Shown one piece after another: positions 21,201-33,200 of a stretch of DNA of 64,000 bases. The stretch is from Raphanus sativus. Taxonomy: Eukaryota; Streptophyta; Magnoliopsida; Brassicales; Brassicaceae. The notes beneath the pieces were generated by a model, which saw only the letters and a program-made list of their open reading frames with translations, had not been told where the DNA came from and ran no database searches. Where the stretch lies: positions 38,821,920 to 38,885,919 of the forward strand of contig NC_079515.1 in NCBI RefSeq assembly GCF_000801105.2. The letters run 5' to 3'. A program made the translations under genes and the position numbers. Position 1 is the first letter of the stretch. Every line of letters starts with the position of its first letter.

Positions 21201-24200
21201 GTGGTTGATGATCTCAAAGGAGCAAGATTGTTTTTATTGAATGAAGATTCAACACATGCTGAACTTGTTGCAATGGCTCAAGAAGATTATAACCTGGACA
21301 TGAGATCAGTGACTGTGGAGATTAGCTACTCATTACCAGCAGAAATGATGATGACTCCAAGCAGTCCTCCCATTCATGTTACAAGTGATAGACAAGTTCG
21401 AAACTTGCTCGAGATACTCAAAACGCATAGAGTATGTCTTTGTGTATCAAGCCGCAGCAAGGTGGAAACGGTTTCAGAGAAAAGAGAAGAAGCTGGTGAT
21501 AATGATGAAGCTGGTGAATGGGAAGAAGATGTTGGTGATAATGATGAAGCTGGTGAATGGGAAGAAGATGTTGGTGATAATGATGAGGCTGATGAATGTT
21601 TTGAAGATGTTGGTGATAATGAGTCTGTTGAAGATGAAAATCAAGATGGGGAGGAGGAAAATGGGGAGGAGGAAAATGGGGAGGAGGATGCTGATAACAC
21701 TATTGTTGGTGAAACGGATCAGAATGGTGGGGATTACAGTCTTTATGGAAAGGTTCTAGATGAGGACGAGGAAGATGATGATAATATTTGTTTTGAAGAA
21801 ATTGAAAAGACATATGCTAAGACAAATGCTATTGAAGGAGGAAAATCGGATTGTACCAGCATCTATGTCAACCAGAGTTTTGTTAGCAAGGATGCACTGC
21901 TTTCAGAGCTGCGGTTGACAGCAGTGAGGGGTAGGTTTTCTTTCAGAATATACAAATCAACAAAAACTCTCCTTGTGGCAATATGTCGGGTTAGCGGTTG
22001 TGGATGGAAGATCAGAGCGAGTGTGAAACATGGGTCAAACACGTTTTGGGTAACAAAGTATGTGGAAAAACATTTATGCTCAATTGGAGACCGAATCGCT
22101 CAGCGGAGACACTGTACTCCAAAGTATGTTGGTAGTCTTTTCATTGATCGTGTTGGGATCATTGATGGGATAACTCCACAGCATATCACTGATGCAATGA
22201 AGAACATGTTTGGCATGACGCTTGATTACACCACTTCATACAGAGCACTGTTATATGCACAGAAATTGGTGAGAGGATCAGCAGAAGAAGGGTATTCGCG
22301 TCTGCCTTCATATCTCGAGCAAATCTCCATTGCAAATCCTGATTCTATCACGGCTATAGAACTTGATTCTGAGAAAAGATTTAAGTATCTATTTCTCTCT
22401 TTTGGAGCTTCTATCAAAGGTTTTAAGTATCAGAGAAGGGTCATTGTGGTGGATGGAACTCACCTAAGTGGAAAGTATGGAGGTGTTATGTTAGTTGCAG
22501 CCGCACAAGATGGCAATTTTCAGATATTCCCATTGGCTTTTGGGATCGTGGATGCTGAAGATGAACCTTCTTGGGAATGGTTTTTCACAAAATTGGCTAG
22601 TTGTATATCTCATGACAAGCCTCTGGTGATAGTCTCTGACCGGCACGCGGCCATTAAAAGTGCGTGTGAGAAGGTGTTTCCTTGGGCAACCCGAGGAATA
22701 TGTTATTATCACCTTCAAGATAACATTGTCAAAAAGTTTAAAGGGAAACATCTCATGTACTTGGTGAAAGGGGCTGCTTATGCGCACACGGTTCACGATT
22801 TTAACCGGTACATGGCTGAGATACGGAGTGCAAACCCGGAACTTGCAACGTATTTGGAGAAGGCCGACGCCAAGCTATGGTCAAGGGTTTATTGTAAGGG
22901 GAACAGGTTCAACATAAAAACAAGCAACATCGCTGAATCTATTAATTCCGCACTGAAGCGAGCAAGAGGATTTCCGATTCCGTTCCTGCTGGAGTTCATA
23001 AGGCAGAAGTTAGGAAAATGGTATTGGAAAAGGAGACAAGATGCTTTGAGTCTCCCAACTGTACATAGCCGGGGTGTTGAATACTTGCTTGCTGTTCGAT
23101 CAGAGATAGCGGATACGATGACGGTCGAACCAATTGATGGATGGCGTTTCTTTGTCAAAGGTGGCAAAATGGACTGTGCGGTTGATTTGGAACATGTAAA
23201 GTGTGGTTGTGGTGTCTATGGAGTGGAGAAAATACCTTGCTCTCATGCTATAGCAGCTGGAACACATGCTGGTGTGCATATCGACACACTTGTATGTCCA
23301 CTTTACTCAAAGAATCATCTGTATGCAGGATACTCAGAGAATATATATCCTATCGTGTCACAACATATTGAGGAACGAGAATGCTTTCCTCCAAACGTAA
23401 AGCGTGGTCCGGGGAGACAGAAGAAATCAAGATGGCAATCTTGGTTGGAGCTATCTAGGATGAGGGGACACAAACCCAGGAAGAAACACAGGGCACGGAG
23501 ATGCTCAAACTGCAAGGAAACTGGCCATACGAAACCACAATGTACACAACCAGTTGACTAGTTGTCCAGACGACCTAAATATAAGTCGTCCAGTCTTGAT
23601 TACCCGTCCAGACGACTAATTTCTAAGTCGTCCAGTGTTTCGTCTACCTTCTACGAAGTCGTCCAGTGTATTAGACTACCTTCTACTATCCCTTCAAGTG
23701 TATTTTTTTAGACGACCTTTTACGAAGTCGTCCAGTGTATTTAAGTCGTCCAGTGTATTTAAGTCGTCCAGTGTTTAGACTACCTTCTACTATCCCTTCA
23801 AGTGTATTTTTGTAAGTCGTCCAGCTGGAAAACCTTCCAGACGACTTATTTGTAAGTCGTCCAGCTGGAAAACCTTCCAGACGACTTATTTGTAAGTCGT
23901 CCAGCTGGAAAACCTTCCAGACGACTTATTTGTAAGTCGTCCAGCTGGAAAACCTTCCAGACGACTTATTTGTAAGTCGTCCAGCTGGAAAACCTTCCAG
24001 ACGACTTATTTGTAAGTCGTCCAGCTGGAAAACCTTCCAGACGACTTATTTGTAAGTTAGAAAATCTATACAAGTTAGAAAATCAAATAAATCATACATG
24101 CCCACAAACATACAAATAGATTTGTGTAAACAAATAGTTCAAATATACAAATAGATTTGTGTATACAAATAGTTCAAATATACAAATTGATTTGTGTATC

Positions 24201-27200
24201 TATACAAGTTAAAAAATCTATACAAGTTAAAAAATCTATACAAGTTAAAAAATCTATACAAATTGATTTGTGTATCTAATCATACATGCCTACAAACATA
24301 CCACCATCCTCATTATCTTTCAGATGCTGATCAACAAGCTCCGTCCATATAGCCAAAGCCATAGTATCCCTCATAGTCTTCGCATTGGACCTAGCAAAGT
24401 CTTTAGGGCTAAAGGGGACCCCAAGAGCATGACATTCAATGTACTTTGCAGCGTACACGCCACAATCACCATTGTTGGCCGTGGGTACATCTTTGAGGAG
24501 TCTCTCATAAGTGTATCGCTCCAACCCATGCATCTGGTCTCCGCACTCCACAATCAGATAAGGGACCATCTCGAGAAAAGGCTCCATTATCTCATCCCAT
24601 CTTTCTGGTATGGTAGTTGAAGGTATGCTGTCCCAGACGACTATGTGCCTCTTAGGGATCGATATCCAAATAGCCACCCAATGTTTGTTGTCCAAGTTCA
24701 GTGGCGCATAGATATCATCAATGTCCTCCCCCCACTTCTTGTTTGATTGGCAAAATGAAGGCATTGATCCGTCATACAAACTCGCCGCCCCACTAGGTAG
24801 CATTTTTCCTAAACCATTGTGATCAGACGACGATGTTTGAAGACCAGATACTGTTCTCTCCAAGACTGGGTAAAGTTGTGATCCAGGAAGCACATTCGCT
24901 CGCTCCGGAAACATTGTGGGTTCTCCTTATACCTCTGCCTCAGCACATTCATCCAAGCATCTATATGCTGCATATAAAATAATACAAGTTAGAACCTTCC
25001 AGACGACTTACAAATAAGTCGTCTGGAAGGTTTTCCAGCTGGACGACTTACAAATAAGTCGTCTGGAAGGTTTTCCAGCTCGAAAACCTTCCAGACGACT
25101 TATTTGTAAGTCGTCCAGCTGGAAAACCTTCCAGACGACTTATATATTTACAAATCTATACAAAGACAAGTTACCAGACGACTTATTTGTAAGTCTTCTG
25201 GAAGGTTTTCCAGCTGGACGACTTACAAATAAGTCGTCCAGCTGGAAAACCTTCCAGACGACTTATATATTTACAAATCTATACAAAGACAAGTTACCAG
25301 ACGACTTAAAGATAAGCAGAAGACTTACTACGTCTTCCAGCCATGCTTTGGATGTCCGGAGTTTTTGATACCACCAAGTTGGTGATGTACGTGGTTTGTC
25401 CTCTTCCTTAGTGAAATAATCACTGCAAACAAAAAAGCAATCAGTTTTGGTAGACTAAATCAAGCTATTATGGGTAAAGCAATCACTTACGGATCAGTTT
25501 TCAACCAATCAGCGAGCTCCTTCATCTTAGGTCTGTTTAGTGTGGGAAATGGATTATACTTTCCCACTCTAAGGAGTTTCCTTCTCTCTGCCGTATAAGG
25601 AGATATCTGCGTGGGAGCAGGTTTCTTCGTTCGTTCACTCCTTGCACGCACAGAAGCAGTGGGAGCTGTTTGGTCCAATACAACCAGGCTCGGTTCTGAA
25701 GCTGAAGCTGGATCGGTGGAAGCGAAGCTCGGTTGTTGATCGTTGGAAGCGAAGCTCGGTTGGTCAGTGGAAGTGAGAGGAACAATCTCTTTGGAGGTGA
25801 CACCATCTGCTTTATCCTCCGGCAAGATCTTATATACCGAGATCGCCTCATCTGCTGTATCCTCCGGCAACAATCTCTGCAATAAAAGAGAACAAGTTAA
25901 CCCTGGACGACTTAAATAAAAGTTGGGAGAGGATTTGGTTCCAGCTGGAGTTCAGACGACTTATTTGTAAGTCTTCTGGAAGGTTTTCCAGCTGGACGAC
26001 TTACAAATAAGTCGTCTGGAAGGTTTCCAGCTGGAAAACCTTCCAGACGACTTATTTGTAAGTCGTCCAGCTGGAAAACCTTCCAGACGACTTATATATT
26101 TACAAATCTATACAAAGACCAGACGACTTAAAGATTTGATATTAACCTCTTTGGGCAGAGGAGAAGGCTGTTTCTTTTGTGGAGAAGGCTTTTTCGTTTG
26201 AGGAGCAGGCTGTTTCGTCTGAGGAGCAGGCTGTTTAGTTTGAGGAGCAGGCTGTTTCGTTTGAGGAGCAGGCTGTTTAGTTTGAGGAGCAGGCTGTTTA
26301 GTTTGAGGAGCAGGCTGTTTAGTTTGAGGAGTAGGCTTTGCCTTTTGAGGAGCAGGCTGTCTGGTGGGAGGAGTAGGATGATTGGTTTGAAGTGGAGGCT
26401 GATCCTTTTGAGGAGTAGTCTGTTTGTTACTAGCCCCGGTTTCTGGGGCTTGTGGGGTAGGGTGTTTTTTACTAACCCCGGTTTCTGGGGCTTGAGGGGT
26501 AGCCTGATTGGTGACACCAACCTTCTTCTCCACAGCTTCCAATCTATCGGAGATCTTCCTAATCTCCCTGATGCACTTCTTAAACCCCTCTTTCATCATG
26601 TCACCTAAGTCCTTGAACATGTTTTCTAACTCCTCTCTGGTCACCCAACTAGCCTCTTCTCTAGCCTCTTCTGTAGCCTCTTCTGTAGCCTCTGTAGGAG
26701 CCTCTTCTCTAGCCTCTTTAGGAGCCTCTTTAGGAGCCTCTTTACGAGCTTTCTTCCGAGGTCTCTGATTGTCTTCCTCCACCTCCTCCACAACCATCTC
26801 TTTGGCTCTTTTCGATGGAGTCACAAACTTGGGTTTTGTACCAGTGACTTCCCAGCAATCCATGGTCCACTTCCACGGTCTCCGATCATACATCACTTTA
26901 ATGATGTTCTCCGCGGGCACGTCATCAACCTCAGAGTCCCATTTTGGCCACATTTCACTAATGTCCTTCTCAACAAAGTTGATCACGCGGGTCTGCAGTA
27001 AATAGAAGAAGAATCGAGTTAGATATTTGAAACAAATACTAAATAGACGACTTAATTATAAGTCGTCAACATAAGTCGTCCAGCTGGACGACCTTCCAGA
27101 CGACTTATTATAAGTCGCTCTACTAAGTCGTCCAGCTGGACGACCTTCCAGACGACTTATAATAAGTCGTCTACTAAGTCGTCCAGCTGGAAGACCTTCC

Positions 27201-30200
27201 AGACGACTTATAATAAGTCGTCTACTAAGTCGTCCAGCTGGAAGACCTTCAGACGACTTATAATAAGTCGTCTACTAAGTCGTCCAGCTGGAAGACCTTC
27301 CAGACGACTTATAATAAGTCGTCTACTAANNNNNNNNNNNNNNNNNNNNNNNNNNNNNNNNNNNNNNNNNNNNNNNNNNNNNNNNNNNNNNNNNNNNNNN
27401 NNNNNNNNNNNNNNNNNNNNNNNNNNNNNGGGCTTATTGCAAAAGTGACTCAAAACTTGATTCAAACAGAAATAACCTTTTCTTTTGACTCATTTTTTTT
27501 TTTGTTTGAGTTTTTAACCCCACATCTGCATTTTATCTACGAAAATGCCATTAACCCTTTTTTTTTTTTTTTTTTCGAAAATGGCTTCTTTACTGTCTCA
27601 ACCTCATTTTCTTCAAGTATTTACATATTGCCACTGCCATGATGTGGGAACAACCTTGTACGAACTGTTTGGAGCTTTTAATGCCCTTTAATGCACGTAA
27701 ATCTCTTACACTCTCTCTGTTTCAATTGTTATGAACTAAAAACAACATTTCTTTCTTTCTCTCCATATTCATCCAAAAAACTGAAGCTTTGATTCAAATT
27801 GTTTGGAGCCATATTTCTTTCGTTTTGACTTACGGTTGCTTTCGTTGAGGTTCTGGTGGTTGGAGAAGACCCTGTGTGCAAACAAAGTCATCTCACCTAG
27901 TTGAAGGTACGAATTGAATTTTTTTTCAAAATCTGTTCGCGTAGAAGACTTACAAGTAAGTCATCTGTATGTAGAGACTTACTGATGAGTCTTCTGGTCA
28001 CGGACGACTTAAACTAAGTCGTCCAGCTTTGTTTGGTGAAAAAAAACAGTCCAGACGTTATAATAAGTCGTCTACGAGAAACAGGCTAGTTTTGCATTTG
28101 ACCGAATCGTGTCAGATCTTGACTATTTCTGGACGACTATTAATTCAGTCGTCTCTCGAAAGTTAAAATTTCAATATTTTATTAAACTAGACGACTTACG
28201 TGTAAGTCGTCTTAGGTTAGTTTTGTAGTGAAAAATAAAACTTCATAATTTAATTTTACCAGACGACATAATATAAGTCGTCCGTCAGAAGACTTAATTT
28301 AAAGTCGTCCGGGGAAAGCAAAGTCGTCCAGAATTTTTCCCTTAAGTCGTCCAAACTTGCTTATCCCGGACGACCTTTATAAGTCGTCTAGCTGGACGAC
28401 TTTTAGTTAAGTCGTCTGGAGAAAGTTAAATTTCAAGTTTATTTTTCAATTACAAAACTAACCTGGGACGACTTACGTGTAAGTCGTCTAGTTTGAATAA
28501 AATATTGAAATTTTACTTTCCAGAGACGACTGATTTTAAAGTCGTCCAGAAATAGTCAAAGATCTGACACGATTCGGTCAAATGCAAAACTAGCCCGTTT
28601 TTGTAGACGACTTATATATAAGTCGTCTGAATTTTTTTTTTTAACAACAAAGCCGGACGACTTAGAATTAAGTCGTCCCTTTTAATTTTCAATTGCAAAA
28701 GTGACCTCTTTAGACGACTTACCTTTAAGTCTTTCTGGACGACTTAAATCTAAGTCGTCTGCGATATGTTTGTTGAACTTCTTCATTTTCTCTATGTTTA
28801 CTAATGTTTTATTTTGAATATTTGCAGATGATTTTAAGTTACATGCAGTGTATGGAGAATGGTTGTTGAGAGATTTCCGTTGGGTTTTGTGGTGATGATC
28901 TCAAAGGAGCAAGATTGTTTTTATTGAATGAAGATTCAACACATGCTGAACTTGTTTGCAATGGCTCAAGAAGATTATAACCTGGACATGAGATCAGTGA
29001 CTGTGGAGATTAGCTACTCATTACCAGCAGAAATGATGATGACTCCAAGCAGTCCTCCCATTCATTTACAAGTGATAGACAAGTTCGAAACTTGCTCGAG
29101 ATACTCAAACGCATAGAGTATGTTTTGTGTATCAAGCCGCAGCAAGGTGGAAACGGTTTCAGAGAAAGAGAGAAGCTGGTGATAATGATGAAGCTGGTGA
29201 ATGGGAAGAAGATGTTGGTGATAATGATGAAGCTGGTGAATGGGAAGAAGATGTTGGTGATAATGATGAGGCTGATGAATGTTTTGAAGATGTTGGTGAT
29301 AATGAGTCTGTTGAAGATGAAAATCAAGATGGGGAGGAGGAAAATGGGGAGGAGGAAATGGGAGGAGGATGCTGATAACACTATTGTTGGTGAAACGGAT
29401 CAGAATGGTGGGGATTACAGTCTTTATGGAAAGGTTCTAGATGAGGACGAGGAGATGATGATAATATTTGTTTTGAAGAAATTGAAAAGACATATGCTAA
29501 GACAAATGCTATTGAAGGAGGAAAATCGGATTGTACCAGCATCTATGTCAACCAGAGTTTTGTTAGCAAGGATGCACTGCTTTCAGAGCTGCGGTTGACA
29601 GCAGTGAGGGGTAGGTTTTCTTTCAGAATATACAAATCAACAAAAACTCTCCTTGTGGCAATATGTCGGGTTAGCGGTTGTGGATGGAAGATCAGAGCGA
29701 GTGTGAAACATGGGTCAAACACGTTTTGGGTAACAAAGTATGTGGAAAACATTTATGCTCAATTGGAGACCGAATCGCTCAGCGGAGACACTGTACTCCA
29801 AAGTATGTTGGTAGTCTTTTCATTGATCGTGTTGGGATCATTGATGGGATAACTCCACAGCATATCACTGATGCAATGAAGAACATGTTGGCATGACGCT
29901 TGATTACACCACTTCATACAGAGCACTGTTATATGCACAGAAATTGTGAGAGGATCAGCAGAAGAAGGGTATTCGCGTCTGCCTTCATATCTCGAGCAAA
30001 TCTCCATTGCAAATCCTGATTCTATCACGGCTATAGAACTTGATTCTGAGAAAAGATTTAAGTATCTATTTCTCTCTTTTGGAGCTTCTATCAAAGGTTT
30101 TAAGTATCAGAGAAGGGTCATTGTGGTGGATGGAACTCACCTAAGTGGAAAGTATGGAGGTGTTATGTTAGTTGCAGCCGCACAAGATGGCAATTTTCAG

Positions 30201-33200
30201 ATATTCCCATTGGCTTTTGGGATCGTGGATGCTGAAGATGAACCTTCTTGGGAATGGTTTTTCACAAAATTGGCTAGTTGTATATCTCATGACAAGCCTC
30301 TGGTGATAGTCTCTGACCGGCACGCGGCCATTAAAAGTGCGTGTGAGAAGGTGTTTCCTTGGGCAACCCGAGGAATATGTTATTATCACCTTCAAGATAA
30401 CATTGTCAAAAAGTTTAAAGGGAAACATCTCATGTACTTGGTGAAAGGGGCTGCTTATGCGCACACGGTTCACGATTTTAACCGGTACATGGCTGAGATA
30501 CGGAGTGCAAACCCGGAACTTGCAACGTATTTGGAGAAGGCCGACGCCAAGCTATGGTCAAGGGTTTATTGTAAGGGAACAGGTTCAACATAAAAACAAG
30601 CAACATCGCTGAATCTATTAATTCCGCACTGAAGCGAGCAAGAGGATTTCCGATTCCGTTCCTGCTGGAGTTCATAAGGCAGAAGTTAGGAAAATGGTAT
30701 TGGAAAAGGAGACAAGATGCTTTGAGTCTCCCAACTGTACATAGCCGGGGTGTTGAATACTTGCTTGCTGTTCGATCAGAGATAGCGGATACGATGACGG
30801 TCGAACCAATTGATGGATGGCGTTTCTTTGTCAAAGGTGGCAAAATGGACTGTGCGGTTGATTTGGAACATGTAAAGTGTGGTTGTGGTGTCTATGGAGT
30901 GGAGAAAATACCTTGCTCTCATGCTATAGCAGCTGGAACACATGCTGGTGTGCATATCGACACACTTGTATGTCCACTTTACTCAAAGAATCATCTGTAT
31001 GCAGGATACTCAGAGAATATATATCCTATCGTGTCACAACATATTGAGGAACGAGAATGCTTTCCTCCAAACGTAAAGCGTGGTCCGGGGAGACAGAAGA
31101 AATCAAGATGGCAATCTTGGTTGGAGCTATCTAGGATGAGGGGACACAAACCCAGGAAGAAACACAGGGCACGGAGATGCTCAAACTGCAAGGAAACTGG
31201 CCATACGAAACCACAATGTACACAACCAGTTGACTAGTTGTCCAGACGACCTAAATATAAGTCGTCCAGTCTTGATTACCCGTCCAGACGACTAATTTCT
31301 AAGTCGTCCAGTGTTTCGTCTACCTTCTACGAAGTCGTCCAGTGTATTAGACTACCTTCTACTATCCCTTCAAGTGTATTTTTTTAGACGACCTTTTACG
31401 AAGTCGTCCAGTGTATTTAAGTCGTCCAGTGTATTTAAGTCGTCCAGTGTTTAGACTACCTTCTACTATCCCTTCAAGTGTATTTTTGTAAGTCGTCCAG
31501 CTGGAAAACCTTCCAGACGACTTATTTGTAAGTCGTCCAGCTGGAAACCTTCCAGACGACTTATTTGTAAGTCGTCCAGCTGGAAAACCTTCCAGACGAC
31601 TTATTTGTAAGTCGTCCAGCTGGAAAACCTTCCAGACGACTTATTTGTAAGTCGTCCAGCTGGAAAACCTTCCAGACGACTTATTTGTAAGTCGTCCAGC
31701 TGGAAAACCTTCCAGACGACTTATTTGTAAGTTAGAAAATCTATACAAGTTAGAAAATCAAATAAATCATACATGCCCACAAACATACAAATAGATTTGT
31801 GTAAACAAATAGTTCAAATATACAAATAGATTTGTGTATACAAATAGTTCAAATATACAAATTGATTTGTGTATCTATACAAGTTAAAAAATCTATACAA
31901 GTTAAAAAATCTATACAAGTTAAAAAATCTATACAAATTGATTTGTGTATCTAATCATACATGCCTACAAACATACCACCATCCTCATTATCTTTCAGAT
32001 GCTGATCAACAAGCTCCGTCCATATAGCCAAAGCCATAGTATCCCTCATAGTCTTCGCATTGGACCTAGCAAAGTCTTTAGGGCTAAAGGGGACCCCAAG
32101 AGCATGACATTCAATGTACTTTGCAGCGTACACGCCACAATCACCATTGTTGGCCGTGGGTACATCTTTGAGGAGTCTCTCATAAGTGTATCGCTCCAAC
32201 CCATGCATCTGGTCTCCGCACTCCACAATCAGATAAGGGACCATCTCGAGAAAAGGCTCCATTATCTCATCCCATCTTTCTGGTATGGTAGTTGAAGGTA
32301 TGCTGTCCCAGACGACTATGTGCCTCTTAGGGATCGATATCCAAATAGCCACCCAATGTTTGTTGTCCAAGTTCAGTGGCGCATAGATATCATCAATGTC
32401 CTCCCCCCACTTCTTGTTTGATTGGCAAAATGAAGGCATTGATCCGTCATACAAACTCGCCGCCCCACTAGGTAGCATTTTTCCTAAACCATTGTGATCA
32501 GACGACGATGTTTTGAAGACCAGATACTGTTCTCTCCAAGACTGGGTAAAGTTGTGATCCAGGAAGCACATTCGCTCGCTCCGGAAACATTGTGGGTTCT
32601 CCTTATACCTCTGCCTCAGCACATTCATCCAAGCATCTATATGCTGCATATAAAATAATACAAGTTAGAACCTTCCAGACGACTTACAAATAAGTCGTCT
32701 GGAAGGTTTTCCAGCTGGACGACTTACAAATAAGTCGTCTGGAAGGTTTTCCAGCTCGAAAACCTTCCAGACGACTTATTTGTAAGTCGTCCAGCTGGAA
32801 AACCTTCCAGACGACTTATATATTTACAAATCTATACAAAGACAAGTTACCAGACGACTTATTTGTAAGTCTTCTGGAAGGTTTTCCAGCTGGACGACTT
32901 ACAAATAAGTCGTCCAGCTGGAAACCTTCCAGACGACTTATATATTTACAAATCTATACAAAGACAAGTTACCAGACGACTTAAAGATAAGCAGAAGACT
33001 TACTACGTCTTCCAGCCATGCTTTGGATGTCCGGAGTTTTTGATACCACCAAGTTGGTGATGTACGTGGTTTGTCCTCTTCCTTAGTGAAATAATCACTG
33101 CAAACAAAAAAGCAATCAGTTTTGGTAGACTAAATCAAGCTATTATGGGTAAAGCAATCACTTACGGATCAGTTTTCAACCAATCAGCGAGCTCCTTCAT

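Noticed and set aside
23815..24056. Regular 40-bp repeats resembling a CRISPR array
   Set aside because: Eukaryotic sequence; units are directly tandem with no unique spacers and are part of the palindrome family spread through the element.
26177..26608. Plus-strand frame of Leu/Arg-Ser repeats (and its copy at 33853-34284)
   Set aside because: Antisense of the heptad-repeat exon of the Ulp1 gene; the pattern is only the complement of the CAACCTGCTCC-like repeat.
28828..31237. The broken transposase as a genuine decaying second element copy
   Set aside because: Differences are nearly all one-base deletions beside the N gap with hardly any substitutions, which points to sequencing error.
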